Shown here: in pieces, positions 17,845 through 26,934 of the stretch
Layout of the letters: every line of letters begins with the position of its first letter
Numbering within the stretch: the stretch's first letter is position 1
Assembly (NCBI GenBank): GCA_019358875.1
Contig: JAHHIF010000015.1
Coordinates: 83,701-147,700 of the forward strand
Source: Symplocastrum torsivum CPER-KK1
GTDB lineage: Bacteria > Cyanobacteriota > Cyanobacteriia > Cyanobacteriales > Coleofasciculaceae
Direction of reading: 5' to 3'
Length of the DNA stretch: 64,000 bases
Notes under the pieces: generated by a model
What the model saw: only the letters and a program-made list of their open reading frames with translations
What the model was told of the DNA's origin: nothing
Database searches by the model: none
Program-made: the position numbers and the translations under genes

Positions 17845-18264
17845 ATGAACCAAGCTTCTTTTTTCGGAGTGTTAGTTGCCATTGCACTGCCCTTCACAGG
17901 AATTGGTCTTCAACCAAGCACCGCTCAAGAAGGGCAACAACTCATCGCTCAACGCATCAACTGTACTAATCCAAATAGCACTGTAGAAATTAACGAATGT
18001 AGCCGTCGAGATGCTGCCGAATCTGACCGAAAGCTCAATCAAGTCTACCAGCAGCTAAGACCAAGATTGGTAGGGCAACAACGCCAACGATTAACTGATG
18101 CCCAACTCGCCTGGATTAAGTTTCGAGATACAACTTGTGAATATGAAAGAGGTGAGTGGGGTAATGGAACAGGTGCGCCCTATGGCTACTCGATTTGCCT
18201 TGATCGAGTAACACGACAACGGACAGAAGATTTGGAGCGATATTTGGAGAGGCTTAATCAATGA
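17845..18264 (+). CDS. Secreted LprI/DUF1311 family protein
   Basis: A 139-residue protein with an N-terminal signal peptide (hydrophobic core FFGVLVAIALPFTGIGL) and a DUF1311/LprI-like domain after residue 34. Four cysteines are spaced as in the family (INCTN, INECSRRD, TTCEYE, SICLDR), and the helix RQRLTDAQLAWIKFRDTTC is characteristic. Family members include a lysozyme inhibitor of mycobacteria; the role in cyanobacteria is not established. It sits 54 bp after argH, but the link to arginine synthesis is not evident. Confidence 0.8.
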   Translation: MNQASFFGVLVAIALPFTGIGLQPSTAQEGQQLIAQRINCTNPNSTVEINECSRRDAAESDRKLNQVYQQLRPRLVGQQRQRLTDAQLAWIKFRDTTCEYERGEWGNGTGAPYGYSICLDRVTRQRTEDLERYLERLNQ

Positions 18265-18324
18265 TGCTGCATTGAGAATCTACTGATAAGCTGACTAAAA
18301 ATCAGGAGTTAAAAGGACATTGCC

Positions 18325-19443
18325 ATGAGGAATGAGACACTGGCAGTACACGCAGGTCGTAGCATTGACCCAGCAACAGGTGCTGTAACACCTCCGATTC
18401 ATCTGTCTACTACCTTTGAGCGAGAAGCTGACGGTAGCTATCCTCATGGCTATGACTACATTCGTACCAACAACCCGAATCGAGAAGCCCTAGAAAAATG
18501 CCTGTGTGAATTAGAGGGCGGAGTTGCCGCTGCTGCTTTTTCTTCAGGTTCAGCCGCAACGGTGAGTGTATTTCAAGCCCTTGCACCAGGCGACCATGTT
18601 ATTGCACCCAATGATGCATATACGGGAACGACGGCTCTTTTGAGAAATGTTCTTGCTCCTTGGGGTTTGCAGGTAACGTTCGTGGACATGACCAATCCCA
18701 CTGACGTTAGCCAAGCAATTCAACCGAATACACGGCTGATTTGGATAGAAACACCATCCAATCCCCTACTTAAAATTACCGATATCGGGAAAATTTCTGC
18801 GATCGCTCATCAAGCTAATGCACTGTGTGTGTGTGATAACACTTGGGCTACTCCAATCGGTCAAAAACCCTTCAGCTGGGATGCTGACTTGATTGTGCAT
18901 TCGATGACAAAGTATCTCGGTGGACACAGTGATGTCTTGGGAGGTGTGGTTATTTCCAGAGTTGAAGATGACTTCTTTAGGCGAATCAAGACCATTCAAA
19001 CCAGTGGAGGTGCTGTTGCTTCACCCTTCGATTGTTGGCTAATCCTCCGGGGTATTCAAACCTTGCCCTATCGGATGCGGGCACATTCAGAAAATGCCTC
19101 AAAAGTAGCAACGGTCTTAAGTGACCACCCAAAGGTCGAACTTGTCCATTACCCCGGTCTCAAAGAGCATCCAGGACATGAAATTGCCGCGCTTCAAATG
19201 CCGCTTTTCGGTGGAATGCTTTCTTTCCAGGTAACAGGAGGACGTGAGGAAGCGTTTGCGTTAGTGGCAAAAGTACAACTGTTCACACGAGCAACTAGCC
19301 TTGGTGGTGTTGAAAGCTTGATTGAACACCGAGCTTCAATTGAAGGGCTAGGAACAAGCACTCCTGATAACCTGCTGCGAGTTTCTGTTGGTCTTGAACA
19401 CCCAGATGATCTAATTGCGGATTTGGCGCAAGCTTTGGGTTAG
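18325..19443 (+). CDS. Trans-sulfuration PLP enzyme (cystathionine gamma-synthase/lyase family)
   Basis: A 372-residue Cys/Met metabolism PLP-dependent enzyme. The N-terminus RNETLAVHAGRSIDPATGAV and the FSSGSAATVSVFQAL block are family-typical, and the PLP lysine is in HSMTKYLGGHSDVLGG. It ends with the SLGGVESLIEHRAS segment, which positions the alpha-carboxylate site. Synthase, gamma-lyase and beta-lyase activities cannot be told apart by eye, so no gene symbol is assigned. It stands alone, 60 bp after the LprI-like gene. Confidence 0.88.
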   Translation: MRNETLAVHAGRSIDPATGAVTPPIHLSTTFEREADGSYPHGYDYIRTNNPNREALEKCLCELEGGVAAAAFSSGSAATVSVFQALAPGDHVIAPNDAYTGTTALLRNVLAPWGLQVTFVDMTNPTDVSQAIQPNTRLIWIETPSNPLLKITDIGKISAIAHQANALCVCDNTWATPIGQKPFSWDADLIVHSMTKYLGGHSDVLGGVVISRVEDDFFRRIKTIQTSGGAVASPFDCWLILRGIQTLPYRMRAHSENASKVATVLSDHPKVELVHYPGLKEHPGHEIAALQMPLFGGMLSFQVTGGREEAFALVAKVQLFTRATSLGGVESLIEHRASIEGLGTSTPDNLLRVSVGLEHPDDLIADLAQALG

Positions 19444-19540
19444 TAGTTCGTTGTTTGTTATTGGTTGTTTGTTGTTATAGCAGTAGCTAATTAGGTTAGG
19501 ACATCGACTAGAAGCGAGTCCTCGCCCCTTTTGCTATTTG

Positions 19541-19577
19541 GCTGAAAGCTGATTGCTGAAAGCTGACGGCTGATTGC
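19541..19577. repeat. GCTGAAAGCTGAT-type tandem repeat
   Basis: Consecutive GCTGAWWGCT-like units (GCTGAAAGCT, GATTGCTGAA, AGCTGACGGC, TGATTGC). The family also occurs at 4449-4471, and a shorter relative is near 28225. Confidence 0.6.
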
Positions 19578-19584
19578 GATGAAA

Positions 19585-19628
19585 GCAAAAACTGGGCATC
19601 AATCCGATCATAAATGGTTGATGCCCAG
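19585..19628 (-). terminator. Minus-strand terminator hairpin
   Basis: CTGGGCATCAA (19592-19602) and TTGATGCCCAG (19618-19628) form an 11-bp perfect stem with a 15-nt loop. On the minus strand the stem is followed directly by TTTTTGC, so it would terminate transcription of the small basic protein gene at 19815. Confidence 0.75.
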
Positions 19629-19814
19629 CTAAGTTAGAGCAAGTTTTTGCGTTGTAGATCATCTCTTGCTCACTCCTACGCAGGGATTGAGCTAATTCTC
19701 GTTTCCTATGTGCGGGAAGCTTCGCTTTTATTGACCGTAAGCGCGTGCTTTAGGGCTGTTTTGACTGCCCACAAGGTGACGCTATCAGCGAGGAGCATAC
19801 TTCTAGAAATTCTC

Positions 19815-20003
19815 TTAAAGAGCAGAAGTATCTCGCTCGCCTCCTTGATCGCTATCTTCCTCTTCTTGGTTTTCATCCCTCGAAGTTCTGCTGTACCGCC
19901 GATTTTTAGAGAAACGACCCGTATTTTTGCGTTTACGAAACTTACGGGCGTAAGCTTGATTCCGCTGCGCCTTTTCTTTTTTTAGATTGCGGCGCTTTGC
20001 CAT
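19815..20003 (-). CDS. Small highly basic conserved protein
   Basis: A 62-residue protein, strongly basic in its first 40 residues (MAKRRNLKKEKAQRNQAYAR and following KFRKRKNTGRFSKNRR), then acidic (DENQEEEDSDQ). The N-terminal pattern resembles a short conserved cyanobacterial protein of unknown function; an RNA- or ribosome-binding role is suggested by composition only. A minus-strand terminator lies downstream, which supports its being a transcribed gene. Confidence 0.65.
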   Translation of the reverse strand: MAKRRNLKKEKAQRNQAYARKFRKRKNTGRFSKNRRYSRTSRDENQEEEDSDQGGERDTSAL

Positions 20004-20134
20004 GTTTACCTCATGAATAACAAAAAATGTGCCTCGCTTGCCTCTTGCTTTGAGATTAAGCTTGGCTTGTCTATCTTACCAGTGTTAGACCTCCTGCTTG
20101 AGAAGCTGCCTCAAAACAGGTGATGTCTAGACTA

Positions 20135-20320
20135 CTATGTAAGGCTTGCCAATGCTAGTATCTCTTGCGATCGCCACTTGGTTTCCAATGGTTTGTTTTG
20201 GGTCAAGCGTTGATAACACAGCAAAGCACGTTCAATCCATTCTGCACTATCTAGAGCAGAAATTGCAGAGTCTTCTTGGTGGAGTTGTTGAGGCGCGTGA
20301 AGAGTAAAATTCTTAAACGT
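20135..20320 (-). pseudogene. Possible degraded coding segment, no start
   Basis: On the minus strand a stop-free stretch of 61 codons reads like protein (ALDSAEWIERALLCYQRLTQ, then KWRSQEILALASLT), but it has no start codon and is preceded in the same frame by a TGA at 20323-20321. The frame above that TGA is also open to about 20521, so a larger gene interrupted by a stop is possible. The family is not recognised. Confidence 0.25.
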
Positions 20321-20444
20321 TCAACGTTGAATTGCGTCAAAAAGTAGCTTTTTAACCGCTAACATGACCGAACTTGCATCAGGAGCGTCTATGATAACAG
20401 TCTGTAAGCAACCGATTACATAGGTAAAGAGAGCTTTCTCATCA

Positions 20445-20900
20445 ATGTATCGAAAATGGCAATTTGTACAAACAGTGCTTGGAGTTATATTTCGCCATCC
20501 TGTCCCTGGCACCAGCATCATTCCAATTTTGCCGGATGGGCAAATTGTGCTGGTTCGGCGTCGTGATAATGGTAAGTGGTCACTGCCAGGAGGTATGGTG
20601 GACTGGCGCGAAGATATTGCTACATCCGTGCAGCGAGAGTTGGCTGAAGAAACAGGGCTAGAGGTGTTGGAAATTGCTCGATTAGTTGGAGTTTATTCAG
20701 CACCCGATCGCGACCCTAGGCTCCATTCTATTTGTGTCCTGGTAGAAGCAAAGGTTCAAGGAACAATACAGATACAAGACACATCAGAAATTTTGGAAGC
20801 TCAAGCCTTTCAACCCTCAGATATTCCATTAGGCACCCTCAGCCATGATAATGACCAGCAGTTGCAGGATTATTTTGATGGCAAAACAACTCTTGCTTAG
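20445..20900 (+). CDS. Nudix hydrolase
   Basis: A 151-residue Nudix protein. The Nudix box is complete: G at the start of GGMVDWRE, then DIATSVQ and RELAEETGL (Gx5Ex7REUXEEXGU). N-terminal MYRKWQFVQTVLGVIFRHPVPG is typical of ADP-ribose/NADH-pyrophosphatase-like members. The substrate is a nucleoside diphosphate derivative in general, the exact one unknown. It is followed 67 bp later by an alpha/beta hydrolase gene on the same strand. Confidence 0.85.
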   Translation: MYRKWQFVQTVLGVIFRHPVPGTSIIPILPDGQIVLVRRRDNGKWSLPGGMVDWREDIATSVQRELAEETGLEVLEIARLVGVYSAPDRDPRLHSICVLVEAKVQGTIQIQDTSEILEAQAFQPSDIPLGTLSHDNDQQLQDYFDGKTTLA

Positions 20901-20967
20901 AGGCTGAGGATGTAGAACAGTGAGAAGGTTGTCTTGTCTCCTCTTGTACTCTCTTGCCTAACAGCAC

Positions 20968-21918
20968 ATGTCTCACCAGAAAATGGGCAACCGTCTTGCC
21001 AATCTCCAATCCTTGAGAGTTAATCCCTTTTACCCGTCGGACTTAAAAGAAAAAGACCTTGCGATCAGGATGAATCTACCCTTACGAAATTCTCGAATTA
21101 AGCTACAGTCGGGGCAATTGTTCTGGCGTGAAGTGGGTCAGGGGCCAGTTCTCGTCTTTCTACATGGCTCTTGGAATGATGGTAGTCAATGGCTACCCGT
21201 TATTCAACAATTAAGCCAGGATTACCATTGCTTAGCCCCTGACTTACTGGGGTTTGGCGACTCACTCAAACCCAAACTCCACTACTCAATCCAACTAGAA
21301 GTTGAGTGCCTAGCGGAATACCTAGAATTGCTACACCTACCCCAGGTATATTTAATTGGTCATTCCTTGGGCGGTTGGATTGCTGCTAGCTATGCCTCGA
21401 AATATCCGGAGAAAGTCCGTGGTCTTGTATTACTCGCACCAGAGGGGGTTCAGGTAGAAGGACAGCGAGGACGTTGGCGGGGTTCACGATGGTTAGTCGG
21501 GCGTTCCTCTATTGGTTATAGTATTCTGCGATCGCTTTTGCCCCTAGCACGGCTATTTGGTCGTCATAAAGGCATTGAACAAGCCCTACAGCAACGGCAA
21601 CTGCTCAACAGTTCACCCACCGCTTGCCAACTTTTGTTCCAGCGACGCCGCGCCGAAATTCAAGCCGAACTCTTGCAAGAACAACTTGACTGGCTCAAAG
21701 TACCAACGTTGATTCTACAAGGCAGCAGGGATACAACGGATGCGATCGCACGTAGCCAAACCTATGGCGATAAACTGCCACAAGCCTATCTAGAGATGAT
21801 TGAACAGGCCGGTCATGACTTACCGGAAGCCTTCTCAGAACTGGTAGCTCAGTACATTAATGACTTTGTTGTAACGCAGGAGGAAAGTGTTCAAACAGAT
21901 AACGTAGTAGGACTGTGA
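20968..21918 (+). CDS. Alpha/beta hydrolase
   Basis: A 316-residue alpha/beta hydrolase-fold protein. The oxyanion-hole motif VFLHGSWNDGSQW, the nucleophile elbow GHSLGGW (Ser), an acid in LQGSRDTTDA and the His in QAGHDLPEAFSE give a full catalytic triad. The first 34 residues (to the ATG at 21070, MNLPLRNSRIKL) are not family-like, so the start may be 21070 rather than 20968. Substrate unknown. Confidence 0.85.
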   Translation: MSHQKMGNRLANLQSLRVNPFYPSDLKEKDLAIRMNLPLRNSRIKLQSGQLFWREVGQGPVLVFLHGSWNDGSQWLPVIQQLSQDYHCLAPDLLGFGDSLKPKLHYSIQLEVECLAEYLELLHLPQVYLIGHSLGGWIAASYASKYPEKVRGLVLLAPEGVQVEGQRGRWRGSRWLVGRSSIGYSILRSLLPLARLFGRHKGIEQALQQRQLLNSSPTACQLLFQRRRAEIQAELLQEQLDWLKVPTLILQGSRDTTDAIARSQTYGDKLPQAYLEMIEQAGHDLPEAFSELVAQYINDFVVTQEESVQTDNVVGL

Positions 21919-21957
21919 AAGCTGTTTTGCTCTCTTGGTAATCTCTTCCCCCACTCC

Positions 21958-22752
21958 CTACTTCCCTTGTTCAATCAATAAGCGCATTCCCCAAAAGATT
22001 AAGTAGGGGTCAGCTACAAGATGATATATGTCGTGAGGAAACTGGGCTTGAAGGTGAGTTAGCAGCAAGCGAGAGTCGCCGCCCGTTAGAGCAATCTGAG
22101 TATCTGGAAACTGACACCGCCAATCATTGATAAAGTCCTGGATACCTGCCAAGACGGTATAGACTACACCACTTTCAATTGCCGCTGATGTCTGCTTAGC
22201 CCAGCGAGGTGGTAGCTGTGGTGCGAGTTGGATGGCTGGTAAGGCCGCTGTGCTTCCTGCCAAAGACTTTAGCTGTAACCCTAGTCCTGGTAAAATCGCT
22301 CCCCCAATTAGCTGCTTGTCGGCATCAGCACCTGTAAAGGTTAAGGCGGTGCCAGCATCAATGACTAGCACTGGGTAACCATAAGTTTCCCCTGCACCCA
22401 ACAAGGCTAAGGCACGGTCAATCCCCAAAGAAGGATAAAGTCCCAAAAGTGGCACTCGCTCTAGGGTAATGACATCACTATCAGAGTAGGTTTGCCAGAG
22501 TTTTGTCTGTTCTGGTACGACTGAAGCGAGATAAAGAGGTAGCGGGTTGGGATCATCCAATTGTTGAGATACTAACAAGGACGGAAAAATTTTCTCTGAC
22601 ATTACCCCAACTGCCCATTGCTGAATTAGTTCCTCAACGGTGGCTGTTGATAAATGGTCAGTATCCCAAGCCTCTCGAAGAATTCCCTCGACAAACCAAG
22701 CCCAGTGTAATCTGGAATTTCCAATTATTAAGGCGAGGCAGTTTCCTTTCAC
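21958..22752 (-). CDS. coaX: Type III pantothenate kinase
   Basis: A 264-residue CoaX-type kinase that phosphorylates pantothenate, the first step of CoA synthesis. Family blocks are the N-terminal phosphate loop ALIIGNSRLHWAWF (with the usual D replaced by G, as in several cyanobacterial CoaX), VIDAGTALTFTGADADKQLI (catalytic Asp) and GGAILPGLGLQLKSL, then SAIESGVVY and ALTGGDS. The gene converges on the alpha/beta hydrolase gene. The divergent spacer to flv3 is 296 bp. Confidence 0.9.
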   Translation of the reverse strand: MKGNCLALIIGNSRLHWAWFVEGILREAWDTDHLSTATVEELIQQWAVGVMSEKIFPSLLVSQQLDDPNPLPLYLASVVPEQTKLWQTYSDSDVITLERVPLLGLYPSLGIDRALALLGAGETYGYPVLVIDAGTALTFTGADADKQLIGGAILPGLGLQLKSLAGSTAALPAIQLAPQLPPRWAKQTSAAIESGVVYTVLAGIQDFINDWRCQFPDTQIALTGGDSRLLLTHLQAQFPHDIYHLVADPYLIFWGMRLLIEQGK

Positions 22753-23048
22753 AGGGGTATAGGGCAGGGAATGAGTTGTTTAAGTATTTTTACTTAGCTA
22801 CTATAGAAGAGTGAACCTGCTGAGTTTAGGGTTGATGCATCTTCTGCTCAAAAAAGCAAGATATCAATCTATAGCAAGATCTATGAAGAACCTATAAAAA
22901 AACAATAACTAAATGCAGAAAAGAAATGCATTGAGATTTCAATCTTCTTACGCTTCATATTAGGTTGCTTGATAAAGCCTCTAAAAATAGTTGTGTAAAA
23001 ATAAAGAAAACATAAAAAATTAAAAGTAGCTGATTAAGGAGTTAAGAA

Positions 23049-24767
23049 ATGGTATTACTCACTGACAGAAGCCAAAAGCGATTAACGATTCAGACGGGCG
23101 AAATAGCGGCAGATACAACAACGATTCGCTCATTGGACTGGGATCGCGATCGCTTTGATATTGAGTTTGGACTACAAAATGGTACAACCTACAACTCATT
23201 TCTGATTCGGGGCGAGAAAATCGCTTTAGTTGATACCTCTCATGAAAAGTTTCGTCAGCTATATTTAGACACCCTCAAAGGATTAATTGACCCTCCTAAA
23301 ATTGATTACCTAATTATTAGCCATACGGAGCCAGATCATAGCGGTTTGGTCAAAGATGTCCTTCAACTCGCGCCTGATGTGACAGTGGTAGGAGCAAAGG
23401 TGGCAATTCAGTTTCTTGAAGATTTCGTGCATCAGCCCTTTAAGCGGCAAATTGTCAAAAATGGCGACAAATTGGATTTGGGCAATGGGCACGTTCTAGA
23501 GTTTGTCAATGCCCCTAATCTACACTGGCCTGACACAATCTTCAGCTACGACGCAGGAACTCAGGTAATCTTCACTTGCGATGCGTTTGGGATGCACTAC
23601 TGCTCAGAGAGTACCTTTGATGAAGATTTAAGCAGGATTGAACCGGATTATCGATTTTACTACGACTGCCTAATGGCTCCAAATGCCCGTTCTGTGCTGT
23701 CTGCCCTCAAGCGGATGGGCGAGTTGGGTGAAGTAAAGATGGTTGCTAATGGTCATGGGCCATTGCTACGCCACAATGTTGAAGAATTAGTGAGTCGCTA
23801 CCGCCGTTGGAGTCAAGCGCAGACAAAAGCAGAGACATCGGTTGTTGTGTTTTATGCTTCAGACTACGGCTATAGCGATCGCCTTTCCCAAGCCCTCGCT
23901 AGAGGTATCACCAAAACTGGTGTTGGTGTAGAGATGATGGACTTAAAATCCGCCGACCCTCAAGAAGTGCAGGAATTGGTCAGTCGTGCGGGTGGAATCG
24001 CGATCGCAATGCCTCCAGTATCCAGTAAGACGGCGGCGGCGGCTGTGGGCACAGTACTTGCTGCGGCTAAGTCTAAGCAAGCGATCGGTATTTTCGAGTC
24101 TTACGGTGGGGATGACGAACCGATTGACCCTCTATTAAGACAATTCCGGGATTTGGGCTTGAAAGAAGGCTTTCCTGCGATTCGGGTTAAGGATACCCCG
24201 ACAGAAGCGACGTATCAACTTTTTGAAGAAGCGGGTACGGATATGGGGCAGTTGCTGACACGCGATCGCGGTATCAAGCAAAGAAAATCTCTTGATACTG
24301 AACTCGATAAAGCGCTAGGACGGATTAGTGGCGGATTGTATATTATCACCGCGAAAAAAGGTGATATTAAGGGCGCGATGCTAGCCTCCTGGGTATCTCA
24401 AGCCAGCTTCCAACCCTTGGGCTTGACGATTGCGGTGGCGAAAGACCGGGCGATTGAGTCGTTGATGCAAGTAGGTGATCGCTTTATCCTCAATATCTTA
24501 GAAGAAGGTAACTACCAAGCACTAATGAAGCACTTCCTCAAGCGCTTCCCACCTGGTGCCGACCGTTTTGCTGGGGTGAAAACTCAACCTGCTGAAAATG
24601 GTTCCCCAATCCTGACTGATGCCCTAGCTTATATAGAGTGCAAGGTTTCTAGCCGGATGGAACTTAGTGACCATTGGGTTGTTTATGCGACAGTTGATGC
24701 GGGTCGTGTTTCCAAGTCTGATGCTCTCACCGCCGTTCACCATCGCAAAGTCGGGAACTATTATTAA
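23049..24767 (+). CDS. flv3: Flavodiiron protein Flv3
   Basis: A 572-residue cyanobacterial-type flavodiiron protein: N-terminal metallo-beta-lactamase-like diiron domain, flavodoxin domain (about residues 265-410) and C-terminal flavin-reductase-like domain. It retains the canonical diiron ligands, seen as SHTEPDHSG near residue 98 with later His and Asp (NLHWPD, FTCDAFG, NGHGPL). Flv3 with Flv1 forms the heteromeric O2 photoreduction system that returns PSI electrons to water. Strong similarity to Flv3 is seen in RSLDWDRDRFDIEFGLQNGT and in the C-terminus. It is first in a three-gene cluster with a small membrane protein and flv1. Confidence 0.93.
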   Translation: MVLLTDRSQKRLTIQTGEIAADTTTIRSLDWDRDRFDIEFGLQNGTTYNSFLIRGEKIALVDTSHEKFRQLYLDTLKGLIDPPKIDYLIISHTEPDHSGLVKDVLQLAPDVTVVGAKVAIQFLEDFVHQPFKRQIVKNGDKLDLGNGHVLEFVNAPNLHWPDTIFSYDAGTQVIFTCDAFGMHYCSESTFDEDLSRIEPDYRFYYDCLMAPNARSVLSALKRMGELGEVKMVANGHGPLLRHNVEELVSRYRRWSQAQTKAETSVVVFYASDYGYSDRLSQALARGITKTGVGVEMMDLKSADPQEVQELVSRAGGIAIAMPPVSSKTAAAAVGTVLAAAKSKQAIGIFESYGGDDEPIDPLLRQFRDLGLKEGFPAIRVKDTPTEATYQLFEEAGTDMGQLLTRDRGIKQRKSLDTELDKALGRISGGLYIITAKKGDIKGAMLASWVSQASFQPLGLTIAVAKDRAIESLMQVGDRFILNILEEGNYQALMKHFLKRFPPGADRFAGVKTQPAENGSPILTDALAYIECKVSSRMELSDHWVVYATVDAGRVSKSDALTAVHHRKVGNYY

Positions 24768-24824
24768 AGGGATTCAGGGTGGGCATTTCCCACCCTACAA
24801 CTATCCATAGGGAAAGGTTGGAAG

Positions 24825-25187
24825 ATGCTAGAAAAACCAGAAGAATTGGCTATAACTTTATCGGCTTCACCCAACCTTCCTACTAAGAACTCTCGAAATC
24901 TCAACAGAACTATTGCATTAGTTGAGGAGCTATTAGCCAAATCAAAGTCACCCAATGAGGCATTAGATTGGGCTAGAGTACGCGAGGTGATTCTTCGCCA
25001 GAATGAAGAAGTTAAACGAGAAAACCACCTGCGTTTTCTGGAAAAAAGCCAAATTATCTATAAGATTTCATTCTCCGGGGTTGCTTTCGTAGTCGGGATA
25101 GTGCTTTTTATCTGTGGCTATAAAGATGCTCTTTATCTAATCGGTGTAGGATTTGTGCCGCTAATTTCACGAAAAAAACCTACTTAG
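24825..25187 (+). CDS. Small membrane protein between flv3 and flv1
   Basis: A 120-residue protein with a soluble helical N-terminal region (residues 1-75, Leu/Lys/Glu-rich) and two closely spaced hydrophobic segments at the C-terminus (IIYKISFSGVAFVVGIVLFI and DALYLIGVGFVPLI). It lies 57 bp after flv3 and 19 bp before flv1 on the same strand, so the three are likely cotranscribed. I do not recognise the family; it is not obviously Sll0218, which occupies the analogous place in the flv4-sll0218-flv2 operon of Synechocystis. Confidence 0.65.
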   Translation: MLEKPEELAITLSASPNLPTKNSRNLNRTIALVEELLAKSKSPNEALDWARVREVILRQNEEVKRENHLRFLEKSQIIYKISFSGVAFVVGIVLFICGYKDALYLIGVGFVPLISRKKPT

Positions 25188-25206
25188 GCATTTTAGAGTA
25201 ACACTC

Positions 25207-26934
25207 ATGTTAGAAACGAAGCAAAGAGATGTCCAAGTTCTCCCAATCGGTGCAGAAACAACAGTCTTGCGATCGCGTACTTGGGATAGACTCAAGTTTG
25301 AAATCGAATACGCCCTACAACGAGGCACCACGGCTAATTCTTATTTAATTCAAGCCGATAAAATTGCTCTTTTTGACCCACCCGGTGAATCATTTACTGA
25401 AATATTCTTGGCGGCATTGCAACGTCGCATAGACCCAACCTCGTTGGATTATGTGATTCTCGGTCATGTCAATCCGAACCGGGGCGTTACGCTGAAAGCC
25501 TTGCTAGAGAAAGCTCCTCAGATTACCTTTGTTTGCTCAAATCCAGCCGCGATCGCTTTACGCGCTATTTTGCCAGACCACGACCTCAACATCAAGGTCG
25601 TGCGGGGAGAACAAACCCTAGATTTAGGCAGAGGTCATCACCTGCAATTTATCCCAACTCCTAGCCCCCGTTGGCCAGACGCCGTCTGTACCCACGACCC
25701 ACAAACGGAAATTCTCTTTACCGATAAGTTATTTGGGGCGCACGTCTGCGGTGACCAGGTACTTGACGAAGGATGGGCGACGATTAGCGAAGACCGACGC
25801 TATTACTTCGATTGCCTAATGGCACCCCACGCACGGTATGTAGAAACAGCGTTAGATAAACTTACTGACTTCCAAGCCAGGATTTATGCAACAGGTCATG
25901 GCCCCTTAGTACGCTATAGCCTCATCCTACTAACTCAGTATTATCGCCAGTGGTGTGAGCAGCAAAAGTCTCAGGATACGACTGTTGCCTTGATTTATGC
26001 TTCGGCTTATGGTAATACAGCGACATTGGCACAAGCGATCGCACGGGGCATTACAAAAGCAGGGGTTGGAGTTGAATCGATTAACAGCGAAGTTGCTCAA
26101 CCTTCGGAAATCCGGGAAGCGATAGAGAAATCTGACGGGTTTATTATGGGTTCCCCAACCCTTGGCGGTCATGCACCAACGCCCATCCAAACCGCATTGG
26201 GTTTGGTACTATCTACGGCTACTAAAACTAAACTTGCTGGTGTCTTTGGTTCCTACGGTTGGAGTGGTGAAGCCATTGACTTGATTGAGGATAAATTCCG
26301 CGATGCAGGTTATCGCTTTGGCTTCGAGACAATTCGGGTTAAATTCAAACCCACCGATGTCACCTTAAAGTTCTGTGAAGAAGCAGGCACGGACTTTGCC
26401 CAATCGCTAAAGAAAGCCAAAAAATCCCGAACCCCCAAGCAACCCGTCGGTGACTCCCAAGCTGCCCGTACCGAACAAGCGGTGGGGCGTTTGATTGGTT
26501 CTCTATGTATTGTCACCGCTAAACAAGGAGAAGTTAATGGTGCGATGCTTGCGGATTGGGTGTCTCAAGCCACGTTTACGCCTCCAGGTCTGACTATTGC
26601 TGTTGCCAAAGACCGGGCGATTGAATCACTGATGCACTCTGGAGATAAATTTGTCTTAAATATTCTCGAAGAGGGGAAGCATTTGGGTTTGATGAAGCAT
26701 TTCCTCAAGCCATTTAGTCCCGGTGAAGACCGATTCGCTGGGGTTGCGACTCAAGAGGCTGAGAATGGCTGCCCGATTCTGACTGACTCCCTCGCTTATC
26801 TAGAATGCACGGTTGAAAATCGCATGGAATGCGGCGATCACTGGCTCGTCTATGGGGTTGTCAAGAATGGCAAAGTACTACAACCCGAAGGCGTTACGGC
26901 TGTGCATCATCGTAAATCAGGCACTCATTACTAA
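25207..26934 (+). CDS. flv1: Flavodiiron protein Flv1
   Basis: A 575-residue flavodiiron protein with the same three domains as Flv3. Its diiron site is the non-canonical Flv1 type: the HxExDH motif of Flv3 is replaced by GHVNPNRG (about residues 92-99), and other sites read RWPDAV, FTDKLFG and TGHGPL. Flv1 acts with Flv3 as a heteromer; the partner with canonical ligands is encoded immediately upstream. The N-terminus (FEIEYALQRGTTANSYLIQA) matches Flv1 rather than Flv2. It starts 19 bp after the small membrane protein gene. Confidence 0.93.
   Translation: MLETKQRDVQVLPIGAETTVLRSRTWDRLKFEIEYALQRGTTANSYLIQADKIALFDPPGESFTEIFLAALQRRIDPTSLDYVILGHVNPNRGVTLKALLEKAPQITFVCSNPAAIALRAILPDHDLNIKVVRGEQTLDLGRGHHLQFIPTPSPRWPDAVCTHDPQTEILFTDKLFGAHVCGDQVLDEGWATISEDRRYYFDCLMAPHARYVETALDKLTDFQARIYATGHGPLVRYSLILLTQYYRQWCEQQKSQDTTVALIYASAYGNTATLAQAIARGITKAGVGVESINSEVAQPSEIREAIEKSDGFIMGSPTLGGHAPTPIQTALGLVLSTATKTKLAGVFGSYGWSGEAIDLIEDKFRDAGYRFGFETIRVKFKPTDVTLKFCEEAGTDFAQSLKKAKKSRTPKQPVGDSQAARTEQAVGRLIGSLCIVTAKQGEVNGAMLADWVSQATFTPPGLTIAVAKDRAIESLMHSGDKFVLNILEEGKHLGLMKHFLKPFSPGEDRFAGVATQEAENGCPILTDSLAYLECTVENRMECGDHWLVYGVVKNGKVLQPEGVTAVHHRKSGTHY

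Larger units (their letters stand above)
19444..19814. other. Intergenic repeats between convergent genes
   Basis: 371 bp between the PLP enzyme gene (plus) and the small basic protein gene (minus). It holds TTGTTTGTTATTGG-type repeats just after the stop, the GCTGAAAGCT tandem repeat at 19541 and a minus-strand terminator at 19587. Open frames here are not convincing genes. Confidence 0.5.

Noticed and set aside
23049..26934. Identification as flv4-flv2 operon
   Set aside because: The sequences match Flv3 (RSLDWDRDRFDIEFGLQNGT) and Flv1 (GHVNPNRG, ALQRGTTANSYLIQA); the small gene between is not recognisably Sll0218.
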